Numbered from the stretch's first letter, positions 46,265 to 57,719 are shown. The stretch: DNA of 64,000 bases from Gordionus sp. m RMFG-2023 (GCF_954871325.1 NC_088776.1:22182508-22246507); one strand, 5' to 3'. Notes: generated by a model not told the origin, from the letters alone. A program made the numbers and translations.

Positions 46265-47160
46265 ATAGTATTATTATATATTTTTCAAACATTTTTAAAT
46301 ATATTAAAATTTATTATAATGAAAATTTTAAATTTGTATTTTAGTTCCATAATTTGTGCATTTTTTATCCATTCCCAATTTAATTTGAATGCTGGATGGA
46401 TAATAGCCGCAATGATATTTTCATCATTATAAACATTTGAAAATCTATAATAAAGTTATTTAAATAGATCATTTATTTTTTATTTCAATTTCCTCTTCTA
46501 TGATGTCCGGATCCATAATATCAAAAACTATTTTTTATCATATATTATAAAATCTAATATGACTTACAAGATTTTCCAAGAAATTTTCAATATAAAAAGA
46601 AAGAAAAATTTGATGTTAATATTTTAAGTGATAAGATGAAAAACCAATATAAAACTCGGCTCAACATTTAATATTGCTTAAATTTAAATAAAATAAAATT
46701 TCATTTTTATTGAATAATTAACAAATAAATAGATTTATTAATATTAAAAAATAATTTAATTTATACATTAAATTAAAAGATCTGCAGAGCAGCGCTCCTG
46801 ATTCTTAAAAGGACTCCACAAGTGTTTTTGAAAAAGAGATTATTACTAATATCTTTACGCTCATCAATACTTCTGAAGCATTATTAACATTTTTTACAAT
46901 TTTCAAAGGTAAAATAATCGTCTTCCTCAACAGAATAGAGAATTTGCCTTGTCCATCATTATCTCATTTCTTTTTGAGTTAAGAGGGCTTCATCTAAAAG
47001 CATATAAATATTATTTCTATCTACGTGCTACCCATCTATTTTTAAATGGGATTAAGAAAATTAGCAAAGCCTTCTTTGTTACAGATACAAAGATAACAGC
47101 TTAATAAAAATTAACTCAGCAGGATTAGAATCTATATTTTATTCATTTTCTTAAAAAATG
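46265..47160. other. AT-rich intergenic DNA
   Basis: No gene. A small box GATCTGCAGAGCAGCGCTCC lies at 46780-46800 and may be a hAT end. Confidence 0.35.
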
Positions 47161-47164
47161 TATG

Positions 47165-47520
47165 TTAGCGTCAATGTGTTTTCTCCGGCAATCTGTTATT
47201 TTTACAACTTTAAATCATTTTTTGAGCGCGTTTTATTAAATTTAAAAATCGGATTTTACCGGAAATATATCCTATCATGTTTGGAATACCTATCTTATGA
47301 ATGGTAGACAATTTTTCTCTTAACCTTTGAGTCATTTAAAATATATATAAAAATATATGAAAAATTTAATATAAATTATATTAAGTTTGAAGGTTTAGGG
47401 AAAAATTGTACGGCATACATCTCCGGTAAAACCAGATTTTTATTTTAAAAAACGAGCTCATAAAATGATTTAAAGTTTAAAATAAATAACACATTGCAGG
47501 AAAAAACACATTGACGCTAA
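47165..47520. mobile_element. Foldback MITE with about 100-bp inverted ends (TTAGCGTCAATGTGTTTT)
   Basis: Left TTAGCGTCAATGTGTTTTCT; right, inverted, TTAGCGTCAATGTGTTTTTT. The arms stay alignable through GCAAT(C/G)TGTTATT, CTTTAAATCATTTT and GGTTTTACCGG/GGATTTTACCGG. 356 bp, non-coding. Relatives at 575-905 and 20747-21170. Confidence 0.7.
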
Positions 47521-48750
47521 AATTTATAATTTTCTTAAATACTCATTTTAAAAAATAAAATGAGATTAAATGAATAAGAAGTGTTAATTTTTTCGCTAAT
47601 TCAGGTCACAAATTTAATATTTAAATAAATTGTGAATTTACATTTATAAGTGTATTTATAATATAATATAGCATAAAGAAAAGTATTTGTATTAATTTTC
47701 GTCGGAAATATTAATAAATATAATATATTTAGAATTTAAATAAAAGAATTAGCTTTATTGCCCAAACCTTCTTCTGCACCCCCCCCCCTCTTGCAAGTCA
47801 GTTACAATTTACTCCACTCCCTACCAAATCAAAATTAGCAAAAAAATCTAAATAAAAACTATCCTCTCCTACTACCACTCAATATCAATGATGATCTTAA
47901 GTCATATCTCCCCCTCCTTCCCCATTTTGGTTTAGTTTAAAATATTAAATTCAAAATTATAACACAAATTAATTTTAAAAAATTTTTTAAACTAATTTGA
48001 ATCGAATATTGCATTATTCATAAATATAATTTACTTATATTCGTTTCAAATCATATTTTAGAAATATTATAAAATAATTCATACGAAATATATCGACAGA
48101 ATTTTTTCATTGCACATTTAATTTTAAACAGAAAAAATTCTGATGGTAAAGAACACGATCATGTAATTAACGAGTAAAATGCATATTAATTTGATTTATA
48201 TTGCCAAGCCTCTCTTATTGTTTTTTTTTTCTTTGTAAGACATGAGATTTTTTGACAGCAAATTAGTTCCAACTAAGAGAAGTTGTTCATAAGCAGGTAT
48301 ACTTTGCTAATAAAATCATCTGGTAGATTAATTTATCAATAGAAATGACAAATAATTGAATTTTATTAAAAACATTAACAATTATTCCAAATAATTAGAA
48401 TATTCTCTCAAATAATTAGTTTTATTCGAATCAATTAATTCTTTATACGTCCAACAAATGAATAATTTTCGATTTATTTGAAACGAATATTCGATTGGTT
48501 TTTGAATAGGTAATGCACAGTCTTGAAAAAAAATTCGTCTTTGGTTTAACAGGCTATTGACTATTTTACAAGTTAAATAATTTGATTTTCAAATAAAAAA
48601 TATGGAAATGTTTTCCATAAAATTTGCCCAACACTGTATTATTATATGAAAGAATGTTATACGATTGCAGATTAAAAAAATAATTCGAGTTAAATATTAC
48701 AAGAGTAAATAAAATACTTAATATAGATTATTTGACAGACAATATAATTT
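47521..48750. other. AT-rich intergenic DNA with 'ATTCGAAT' repeats
   Basis: A C-rich tract at 47778-47790. From 47995 to 48515 there are inverted boxes (GAATCGAATATTGCATTATTC; ATTTGAAACGAATATTCGATTGG...GAATAGG) matching 34571 and 59.4-59.6 kb. No gene. Confidence 0.4.
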
Positions 48751-48756
48751 CGCCTA

Positions 48757-49044
48757 TTAGTCATTGTGAATATTATTTATAATACTTTTCTCAATGCTCA
48801 ACAGTGCCAACGAATTTAATCGTTCTTGTCCCATTGTTAATCGATTAACATGCTTTAATACCGAAAACGGTCTCTTGCATGAGCACAAATTAAAGTGTAT
48901 AATTAACTCAATTTTAAGGCCTTTATATATGCGAGGTAATATCTCGTTGAATAGTAATTTTAGCAAATCTATTAATGATTTATAATTTGGTTCGTGTCTG
49001 ATTGTAAGTTTTAAATGAGCCTTTAAAATTGCGTATTCTTCCAT
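48757..49044 (-). pseudogene. hAT (ZMYM1-type) transposase C-terminal fragment
   Basis: The minus-strand frame reads ...CKRPFSVLKHVNRLTMGQERLNSLALLSIEKSIIN in 20-residue pieces CSCKRPFSVLKHVNRLTMGQ and ERLNSLALLSIEKS. This is the hAT dimerisation motif ERSFSxLKRVKxYLRSTMGQERLxxLALLSIE with the first residues degraded. No terminal repeats were found around it. Confidence 0.7.
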
Positions 49045-49049
49045 TGGAT

Positions 49050-50146
49050 CAGGAAGATTATAATGTAAAATAAATAATTTAATGACAATTGAATTTAAAT
49101 AATGGAGGGAGAGGGGAAGTAAGGCGTTTATAGCTTATAATATATTTACGTTTCCTTGGCAAATTTTTTTTTAAAATTCATTCATCGTAATATACAAAAC
49201 TGGGTAAATTTGGTCAACAAAATTAGTAGAAACTACGTCATCCAATTAAATAATGAACTTATATTGCGAGTATCATCAGCCATGACAGTAAAGTTATCTG
49301 TTTAATTATTTGTGAAGTTATGTAATTCAAAATTATTCTCCCTGCAGCGTGAGCATTTTATTTTGTGATTTATGGAGCAATTATGAGCATCTTTAGTTGC
49401 TTACATTATTCAAGTCTCATGTTCTCAATGACAGATATTGCTTCTCTTTGCCTAAATCTATATCAGAATAATTCAAAAAACTTACTGTATTTTAAATGTA
49501 TTTTGTTGATGAGATTTTTTGGTTTATTATAATTATTAAGTGGTTGAAGTGAAAAATTTTTTTTAACTCTGATTATTTGAATTTCGTTTTAGAAAAAGCA
49601 GTTTAAATTTAATGATAAATTTGTGCGTTGATTAGTGATTAAAATGTTTTACTCGGCTCTTACAAATCACGATATTAAATTGGATTTTCATTTAGTTTAT
49701 AATTAATATGAATCATTTTCATATAATTAGAATTGACAATATAAATTTTAAATAGTATCAAATCAATAAAATTCCTAAAAAAATTATCAAATTTCATTCA
49801 AGTAGAAATTTTTGACTCCATATTGCACTTCCTAGTGATTCTACTGAGTTATCATGTCAAATCATATGGGTAAGATAGTCATTGAAAAGCCATTATGAGC
49901 ACTATAGTTATTTGAATAAAATTAGAACGGGTGGGGTAAAAAGGAATGAGAAATTGGTAAGGGGTAAATTGTCATTGGCTTAGAGGTGTAGAAGTACCTG
50001 ATAACTTAATAGGGAATACATTTGGAGGTTAAGTCTATTTAAAAATTTTAGCCCCATGCAAAAAAATTTCACATAATTGTTTTTTTTGCGTTTCTTGCTT
50101 TTTACATAGACTTAAAAGTGCATTGTAATTTTAAAAAATTGTATTA
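49050..50146. other. AT-rich intergenic DNA
   Basis: No gene. At 49925-50000 lies GGGTGGGGTAAAAAGG...GTAAATTGTCATTGGCTTAGAGGTGTAGAAG, a motif set that recurs near 17.8, 56.3 (inverted) and 58.0 kb. Confidence 0.35.
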
Positions 50147-50154
50147 CATAAATT

Positions 50155-51990
50155 CAGGGTTTAACATTTGCTCAAAATTCAAAAATCTTCACAGATCGTT
50201 GCTCTTTTGAAGATCAAAACATGTGAAGATTTTTTCGCTAAAAAAATTTTGAGCTTGCTCAAAGAAGATTTTTGAGCAAAATAAAAAATATTTTTTGTAA
50301 AAAAATCTTCCATAATTTTGAGAAAATATTTTGAGAATTTTATAATAAATAAAATCTTTTGTAAGGAAATCTTTATTAAAACATTTTTGAAATTTTGATC
50401 TTAAAATTTTTTGGTAAATTCTTTAAAAATAAAATTTTTGATCTATATATTTTTTTATTTTATGTTAATGAAAATATTTTTTTTGAATAGTTTGTAAATG
50501 TGAGAATTGGTCATAATACCGACTGCATTTTTTTTAATATTTGGAATAAGTAATAATGATTATTTTAAAAATGTTATGTCATAATTTTAATGTTTTATAT
50601 TTAATGTAAACTATAAAAGTGACAATTGTCATAATACTCATCTCAGAACCTTTAAAAATAATTATAATTAAAAAAGGCTAGTTGAGCATGTTTTGAGATG
50701 GTTTCAGTGATTGTAAAGCATATAAAGGTGACAATTGTCATAATACTTATTTCACATATGTTTTAATTGTGATAGAGAAAAATGATTATTTCAAACATGA
50801 ATATATTTAATGTGTAAACTATAAAGGTGACAATTGTCATAATATTCATATCAGAACCTATAAAAATAATTTTAGGTATAAAATAGGCAAGAAAAAAATT
50901 TTTGAGCATGTTTCGAGATGGTTTTAATGATTGTAAAAATTGTCACAATCGTTATTTTTGAACTTTTTTAAAGCAAGTAGATAAAAATTTATTAAATATA
51001 AAATTAAATGAGGATGTACCATAGAAAAGTGACAATTGTCATAATCGTTATTTTTGAACTTTTTTTGAAGCAACAGAGTAAAATAATAAATTGTAAACAT
51101 GTTAAATTGAAATTTAAATGTGGATGTACCATAGAAAAGTGACAATTGTCATAACCGTTATTTTTAATCTTTTTTGAATTTTTTTGAAGCAAAAGGGTAA
51201 AATTATATATTGTAAACATGTTAAATTAAAATTTCAGTGAAGATGTACCATAGAAATGTGACAATTATCATAATTGTTATCTTTGAACTTTTTTGAATTT
51301 TTTTAAAGCAAATAGGTAAAAATGTATATTGTAAACCTGTTAAATTAAAATTTCAGTGAATATGTACCATAGAAAAGTGACAATTGTCATAATCGTTATT
51401 TTTAATCTTTTTTGATTTTTTTTGAAGAAATTATATATTGTAAACTTATTAAATTAAAATTTCACTGAAGATCTACCATAGAAAAGTGAAAATTGTCTTA
51501 ATCGTCATTTTTAATCCCTTTAAAATTTTTTTGTTACAGAGTAAAATAATAAATTGTAAACTTGTTAAATTTAAATGTGGATGTACCATAGATAAGTGAC
51601 AATTGTCATAATGGCCATTTTTAATCTTTTTTGAATTTTTTTGAAGCAAAAGGGTAAAATAATAAATTATAAACATGTTAAATTAAAATTTAAATGAGGA
51701 TGTACCATAGAAATGTGACAATTGTCATAAACGTTTATTTTAATCTTTTTTAAATTTTTATTAAGCAAAAGGGTAAAATTATATATTGTAAACATGTTAA
51801 ATTAAAATTTCAGTGGAGATCTACCATAGAAAAGTGACAATTGTCATAATCGTTATTTTTAATCTTTTTTGAATTATTTTGAAGCAAAAATATAAAATTA
51901 TATATTGTAAACATGTTAAATTAAAATTAAATGAGGATTTACCATAGAAAAATGACAATTGTCATAATCGTTATGATCATTTTAGAATTT
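50155..51990 (+). repeat. Left inverted arm: subterminal array of TGACAATTGTCA units
   Basis: Sites near 50507 (variant GAGAATTGGTCA), 50618, 50728, 50826, 50936 (variant), 51029, 51138, 51258 (variant), 51375, 51487 (variant), 51596, 51715, 51832 and 51950: about 14. The later units share AACATGTTAAATTAAAATTT, ACCATAGAAAAGTGACAATT and TTGAAGCAAAAGGGTAAAAT. The short open frames at 50924-51676 are shadows of this repetition and are not genes. Confidence 0.9.
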
Positions 51991-52239
51991 ATTTGCTGAA
52001 ACGAGCAGGTTTTTAGCTGAGTCACTATCTCCGGTCTCTTAGATCTTTCTACATCTACATGTTGGTACCAATTAACATTATATTGTTTATTATATATAAT
52101 CTTTTAGATTTTTCCTCACAGGAAGAACCATCTTATTCTCAAAATATTTCAAATTCAGTTTAATTTGGTATAACAAATAATTCTTTACCCAATCAAATAA
52201 ATTCTACAATAAACTCTGATACCTATCATAAACCACAAA

Positions 52240-52900
52240 AGAAATATAGCAATTGGAGTCAGGAAAAAATTGCAATAGCCATAAACAGAATTGAAATCTA
52301 AAATTATACAGCTAATAGAACGTAATAATGGATTTACGATAAAAAATATAGTGGAAAATTTACTACCTCATCTCATAATGAGTGATTCGGGAATATCTTG
52401 ATAGATTCATTAAATCAATAGAATGGAGCTGAAAAAGGGTTGGAAAAGAACTCGAGAGACGGAATTCCCCAGATTTTATCAATATTTGTAAAGAATATTG
52501 CCTAAAAATGTGAACATGTCATTTCAATATATATTCTATTTAGAATTCTCACGTCATTTCTTACTATGGATGGGCCTATGGGTAAGAGGCCATCCGTCAA
52601 ACTCCCTCCTTCAAGGGGGAAAAGGTATTGGTTTTGGGTACCATTACAGCAATAAAATTTAAAGCTTACCTGGATGAATTATCATCCATTTTGCCGTTGA
52701 ATTCACTAATAATTATGGATGATGCGCCCATATATAACTCAAAATTTTCAAAATATAGTATATCTTACACCTTATTAAAGAGAATAAAGTCATGAAATTA
52801 TCAAATTTAAAATAAATATTGTTAACGCATTCTTATCGTATCGGAGGGCAAAATTACTAAAAAATAATCAGGAGACCTTTGAATGAACCAATTAAGAAAA
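52240..52900 (+). pseudogene. Degraded transposase relic (psq-like helix-turn-helix and DDE-like box) inside the hAT
   Basis: At 52235-52290 one frame reads KPQKKYSNWSQEKIAIAINR, like the N-terminus of Psq/CENP-B helix-turn-helix proteins. At 52650-52760 another frame reads KAYLDELSSILPLNSLIIMD DAPIYNS, resembling the second catalytic Asp region (IIMDNAxxH) of Tc1/pogo-type DDE transposases. Stops interrupt the interval. It may be a different element captured by or inserted into the hAT. Assignment is tentative. Confidence 0.35.
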
Positions 52901-52948
52901 AAGTTCTATAATCTGATACCAGATATGACAACATTACTTTTTTTCAAT

Positions 52949-52972
52949 CTGGTGCCGCCTCGCTGGCACCAG
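52949..52972. repeat. Perfect hairpin, 8-bp stem and 8-nt loop
   Basis: CTGGTGCC-GCCTCGCT-GGCACCAG. A G/C-rich stem in AT-rich DNA, between the transposase relic and the hAT C-terminal frame. It could be the joined ends of a lost insertion. Confidence 0.5.
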
Positions 52973-53313
52973 CATATTTCATTTTTTTGAGATATTTTAT
53001 TTTCTTTAATTCATAAGGCAAAACATTAAATAAAAATAAATAAAGGAGGGAGAGAGAGAGACAATGGGAAAAACGAAAAGAAAAGAAAATGCATTTTTTA
53101 TATCTTCATTTAACATTTGATTTTTTATAAATATAAATAAAAAAAACATTAAATAAATGTATCCCACCCAAATTTGTTAATGGGGGTTTTATTTGTTGGC
53201 CTCAATAAAACAATTATTTTATTCATTTTTTTTTATTTTATATAACATTAAAAACAAAACTTGACCTTTACATTGAGCGTGATTGAAAGAAGGGACCTCT
53301 ATGTAATAGCGAT

Positions 53314-53592
53314 ATGAAGCTAAAAATAAAATCGTTATTATACAACAAAAGATTGCCATCCTCCCAAAATATTTTGCAATATTGGGTTTCAAGAAAACAC
53401 CAAGATGCAGAATTATTTAAATTATCTCAAATAATTCTTGCTGCTCCTTGCACCCAAGTCTCAGTTGAGAGAGAATTTAGTGCATTAGCACTAACTGTAA
53501 CCTCTTTAAGGACAAGATTAGACAAAGATATACTTGATGATATTTTAATTATAAAGTTTAATCGTACATTGTTAAATAATGTGATATTTTAA
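53314..53592 (+). pseudogene. hAT transposase dimerisation domain in the 5.5-kb element
   Basis: Open frame with NILQYWVSRKHQDAELFKLS, QIILAAPCTQVSVEREFSAL, ALTVTSLRTRLDKDILDDIL and IIKFNRTLL. PC(T)QVSVEREFSAL...LR..L....L.DILIIK is the C-terminal hAT dimerisation region. Only 92 codons remain; the BED finger and catalytic core are not found in frame upstream. It is homologous to 8229-8665, where a 38-bp intron-like interruption lies at the equivalent Q|V position. Confidence 0.8.
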
Positions 53593-54039
53593 ATCATTAT
53601 TTATATAACCTATTTCATTATAAAGTTATTGTTTACATTGAAATTTTAATAAATAAAAATTCATATATATGACTGATTTAGATGATAACAATATAAATAG
53701 ATTTTTTGTATGAATAGTATAATCAGAGGGGGGCATATTTTACTAGATATATCCAAATAGTAGTTTCTAAAATCTAAAATTGATTTAAAAGATTAAAGAA
53801 AAAATATTTTTAAATTTGTTGTTCCCAAAAATATCATGTTTATATTGATGCATCTTTCTAGTTCAACTCCATTCTGGTTGGCTCAAAAAATTTAACATAT
53901 ATGATACTATTATCATCTGCCCAGAGGTTTAAGTGTTTCCCAACAAGATCATATTAACCTAATTTAAAAATAATGGATATGAGTAATGTGATAATTTCAA
54001 AATATATATATTAAAATAATTTCAAAAGGGAGTTGAGAA

Positions 54040-55637
54040 TTAGATATGTCACTTATCTATGGTACATATTCACTGAAATTTTAGTTTAACATGTTTACAA
54101 TTTATTATTTTACCCTGTAAGTTCAAAAAAATTAAAAATGATAATTGTCACTTTTCTATGGTAGATCTCCACTGAAATTTTAATTTAACATGTTTACAAT
54201 ATATAATTTTATCCTTTTGCTTAAAAAAAATTCCAAAAAGATTAAAATAAACGTTTATGACAATTGTCACTTATCTAAGGTACATCCACATTTAAATTTA
54301 ACAAGTTTACAATTTATTATTTTACCCTGTAACAAAAAAATTTAAAAGGGATTAAAAATGACGATTAAGACAATTTTCACTTTTCTATGGTAGATCTTCA
54401 GTGAAATTTTAATTTAACAGGTTTACAATATATATTTTTACCTATTTGCTTTAAAAAAATTCAAAAAAGTTCAAAGATAACAATTATGATAATTGTCACA
54501 TTTCTATGGTACATCTTCACTGAAATTTTAATTTAACATGTTAAAAATATATAATTTTACCCTTTTGCTTCAAAAAAATTCAAAAATGATTAAAAATAAC
54601 GATTATGACAATTGTCACTTTTCTATGGTACATCCACATTTAAATTTCAATTTAACATGTTTACAATTAATTATTTTACTCTGTTGCTTCAAAAAAATTC
54701 AAAAAAGTTCAGAAATAACGATTATGACAATTGTCACTTTTCTATGGTACATCCTCATTTAATTTTATATTTAATAAATTTTTATCTACTTGCTTTAAAA
54801 AAGTTCAAAAATAACGATTGTGACAATTTTTACAATCATTAAAACCATCTCGAAACATGCTCAAAAAATTTTTTCTTGCATTTTTTATACCTAAAATTAT
54901 TTTTATAGGTTCTGATATGAATATTATGACAATGTCACCTTTATAGTTTACACATTAAATATTAATTCATGTTAGAAATAATCATTTTTCTCAATTTTCA
55001 ATTAAAACATATGTGAAATAAGTATTATGACAATTGTCACCTTTATATGCTTTAAAATCACTGAAACCATCTCAAAACATGCTCAACTAGCCTTTTTTAA
55101 TTATAATTATTTTTAAAGGTTTTGACATGAGTATTATGACAATTGTCACTTTTATAGTTTACATTAAATATAAAACATTAAAATTATGACATAACATTTT
55201 TAAAATAATCATTATTACTTATTCCAAATATTAAAAAAAATGCTGTCGGTATTATGACCAATTCTCACATTTACAAACTATTCAAAAAAAATATTTTCAT
55301 TAACATAAAATAAAAAAAAATTTATATATCAAAAATTTTATTTTTAAAGAATTTACCAAAAAATTTTAAGATCAAAATTTCAAAAATGTTTTAATAAAGA
55401 TTTCCTTACAAAAGATTTTATTTTATTATAAAATTCTCAAAATATTTTCTCAAAATTATAGAAGATTTTTTTACAAAAAATATTTTTTATTTTGCTCATA
55501 AATCTTCTTTGAGCAAGCTCAAAATTTTTTTTAGCGAAAAAATCTTCGCAAAAAATTGATCTTCAAAGATTTTTTCCACAAAATTTTGGGCGAAAAAAAT
55601 CTTCAAATTTTTATTTGAAGATTTTTGTAAAACTCTG
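54040..55637 (-). repeat. Right inverted arm: subterminal array of TGACAATTGTCA units
   Basis: An inverted copy of the left arm with about 12 sites (near 54044, 54140, 54255, 54370, 54485, 54603, 54720, 54820, 54925, 55025, 55135, 55245). It ends with the same AAAATCTTC/GAGCAAGCTC region as the left arm. Unit order mirrors the left arm, but some units are missing or changed. The frames at 54538-54842 are repeat shadows. Confidence 0.9.
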
Positions 55638-55645
55638 CATAAATT

Positions 55646-56740
55646 ATGCTTATAATTACATAATTAAGTTATTTATTATACAAATCATTTATATTACTAT
55701 AAAATATTAAGCTTGCAAAAATTTAATTAATATTTTAGGCTGCTTATTCACAAAATCCCATTTTAAAAATGGCGAACCTAGTATTATTAACGCCTGAGAA
55801 ACATAAAAAACATGATCGAAATATACAATTTTTAGAAAAGTAATAGTTACAGCTTTGGCTATTTAACATATCAATTGTTATAAACTTTATAGGATAACAT
55901 CATAAATTACTACTATAATCTAATATTTTAGTAGAGTCCAGTATCTTATAATTATCTATTTTGTTTAGAATAAAATAATTATTATCATACGAGCTCATCA
56001 AAACAATTAACCTTTCCAACATTCCAGATTATTCAAAAAATCCAGTACGCTATAACTACATTTAGCAAAAATCAGAATCAGGTCATTACCTTTACTATGT
56101 CTGTTAGCTCAAGAACTTTTATAACAATACAATAATAAAATATCCCCTGGACTCAATGGCATAGCATTTTATTTAATAAAACTTGAAAAAAACTTTCAAA
56201 TATACTACCCTTATAATGATGAAATGGATTCTCCCAAAATCAAAATACCCAGCACCCCACATTTTACTTATACGGTCGCGTCTAAACAGCCCCCTCCCTA
56301 CCCTTTATAGTAGTCATTGGTCTACCTCCTCTACGCTTTTTTAAGCTAGACAAATCTTTTGTAAAATGACACCTCTATTTTATACAATTTAATTTGCAAG
56401 GTCATGGTGGCAAAATTTTTTTTAAAATTATTATAAGGATTATATCGAAAACATTTAAGAATGATAGAATTTGGACTTATTTTATATTTAGCAATTATAA
56501 ATCATATGCATAGGAAGCAATTAGAATTAATGAATCTTGAATAACTATCTAGAAAGCAATATGCGAATTTTGATAAACATAAGAATTAAAATAGGAAAGT
56601 AGAATATAAAAATAAGTTATCAGGTACCAATCTTTTAATCTTATAAGATTTTTAAATTATATCGGTATTGATCAGCCTATAAATCCTATCTGGATTTATC
56701 CGACGCTTGTAAGGTTCTATATTTATGTTTAGAATGAACA
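55646..56740. other. Intergenic DNA downstream of TPPP
   Basis: AT-rich. TCCCCTGGACTCAATGGCATAG at 56145 reads SPGLNGIAFYLIKL, faintly like the start of a LINE reverse transcriptase, but nothing else supports it. 56285-56335 carries CCCTACCCTTTATAGTAGTCATTGG, the inverted motif seen near 49.95 kb. Confidence 0.35.
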
Positions 56741-56781
56741 TTTTATTATTTTATGTGATAAAAAAATATAATAATATAATT

Positions 56782-56964
56782 TCAATTACTTTTTAATATT
56801 TCTTGCTTGATTTTGGAACCTTGGACATATCCATTGTTGGAACATTTTTCCCTTCTACCATCTAAACCTTTACCTTTTCCAGCTTCGTCGAATCTCTCTT
56901 TATGAGTTCCTGTAAATTTTGATGAATCGGTTAATCGCGATACCACGTCTCTATTCATTATTTC
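56782..56964 (-). CDS. TPPP: TPPP last exon ([18 protein letters not shown])
   Basis: Acceptor AATGAAACACTAG; reads [60 protein letters not shown] and TGA (56784-56782). Confidence 0.92.
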   Translation of the reverse strand, partial: EIMNRDVVSRLTDSSKFTGTHKERFDEAGKGKGLDGRREKCSNNGYVQGSKIKQEILKSN

Positions 56965-57698
56965 CTAGTGTTTCATTAAAATTTAGAGATTGTAATATAA
57001 AATGAAATTCTTTCTATAATATGGAATTTATATAAATATTATTTATAAATTTAGTAATTGATTATTAACTCTATTTTGAACATGTGGCGTTTTGCATTCA
57101 GATATTTTCAGGGTAATATTTTTAAAGATTTGATCCTTCTCCGACATTTGCTCATCCAAGGTCATGTTCTTTTTCTTTTTTTGTAATTCCTTGACGATGT
57201 GATTGGCTATCTCTTGAAAAACGTTCTCTAAATCACTGAAATCTATCATTTTGATAGGTCCTGTACCTCTTATATAGTAAACAAAACAATAATTTTCCTA
57301 AGTTCTTAAGACCAGATAAGGAGGTGGGACCATAAAAAGGTGTTTATCGAGATTTAAATATATATATAACCTGCATAACTTATTAATATAGTTAATTTAT
57401 TTTTAAAAGTCAAAAATTATATTCTTTATCTTTTATATAACAATAGCAAACTTTCAATCAATACATACATTTCAATATATATATAAAATACTTAAGTTTT
57501 TTTCCTATAATTTTCGTAAAAGCAATGTCGGTGTCGGTTGATTTTATAATCTTTCCGTCAATTACTTTGCTCTCTTTCATCCATTTATCGAAATTTTTGC
57601 TACTCATACACTTTCCCAGTGATTTTATATCGCCGAATTTGGCGAAGTTTGTAAAATTTTGTTTGATTAAATCCAAATTTTCAATCCAAATCGTTATA
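56782..57698 (-). CDS. TPPP: TPPP/p25-alpha family protein (three exons, N-terminus missing)
   Basis: TPPP proteins bind tubulin, bundle microtubules and are linked to ciliated or highly polarised cells. Minus-strand exons 57698-57492, 57268-57070 and 56964-56782 (207+199+183 nt) join in phase 2 and phase 0. They encode about 195 residues: [56 protein letters not shown], then [20 protein letters not shown], and finally [20 protein letters not shown] and [12 protein letters not shown]...NNGYV. SRLTDxxKFTGxHKERFDxxGKGKG is the family signature. The first codons are not in the first exon, which opens after a TTTTTAAAG acceptor without ATG, so a short upstream exon is expected above 57.7 kb. Vertebrate TPPP3 is 176 residues, so little is missing. 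A poly(A) signal is at 56742-56747. Confidence 0.9.
57070..57268 (-). CDS. TPPP: TPPP middle exon ([15 protein letters not shown])
   Basis: Acceptor TTTACTATATAAG; the first base completes AA|A, then [21 protein letters not shown] basic stretch [10 protein letters not shown] follows, ending PHVQNR. The donor AGA|GTTAAT is non-ideal; reading through it gives a stop after nine codons. Confidence 0.8.
57492..57698 (-). CDS. TPPP: TPPP exon ([18 protein letters not shown])
   Basis: Acceptor TTTTTAAAG; the exon begins one base before [20 protein letters not shown]. It holds the core block ending [13 protein letters not shown] plus AA of a Lys codon. The donor CTTAA|GTATTT is weak but in phase 2 with the next exon. 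Confidence 0.85.
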
Positions 57699-57719
57699 CT
57701 TTAAAAATAGAAAAGGTTA

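Larger units (their letters stand above)
50155..55637 (+). mobile_element. 5.5-kb hAT-type element with giant inverted arms of palindrome-bearing tandem repeats
   Basis: The termini CAGGGTTTAACA and (inverted) CAGAGTTTTACA are flanked by CATAAATT at 50147-50154 and 55638-55645, a perfect 8-bp duplication. The left arm (50155-51990) and right arm (about 54040-55637) are inverted copies. Both begin with AAAATCTTC/TTGAGCAAGCTC-rich DNA and then carry tandem units of about 95-120 bp, each with TGACAATTGTCATAAT. The 2-kb centre has a hAT transposase C-terminus (53314-53592) and a relic resembling another transposase (52240-52900). The 8-bp duplication, CAG ends and dimerisation domain place it in hAT. 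It is probably non-autonomous now. Confidence 0.88.

Noticed and set aside
50924-51676. Three similar minus-strand frames encoding FTLLLQKNSKK...NNDYDNCHFSMVHPHL
   Set aside because: They are shadows of the tandem palindrome units; the mirror-image frames at 54538-54842 arise the same way. The repetition in protein reflects DNA repeats, not a repeat protein.
56140-56230. SPGLNGIAFYLIKL as a LINE reverse-transcriptase start
   Set aside because: Only one short box; no further RT motif nearby.
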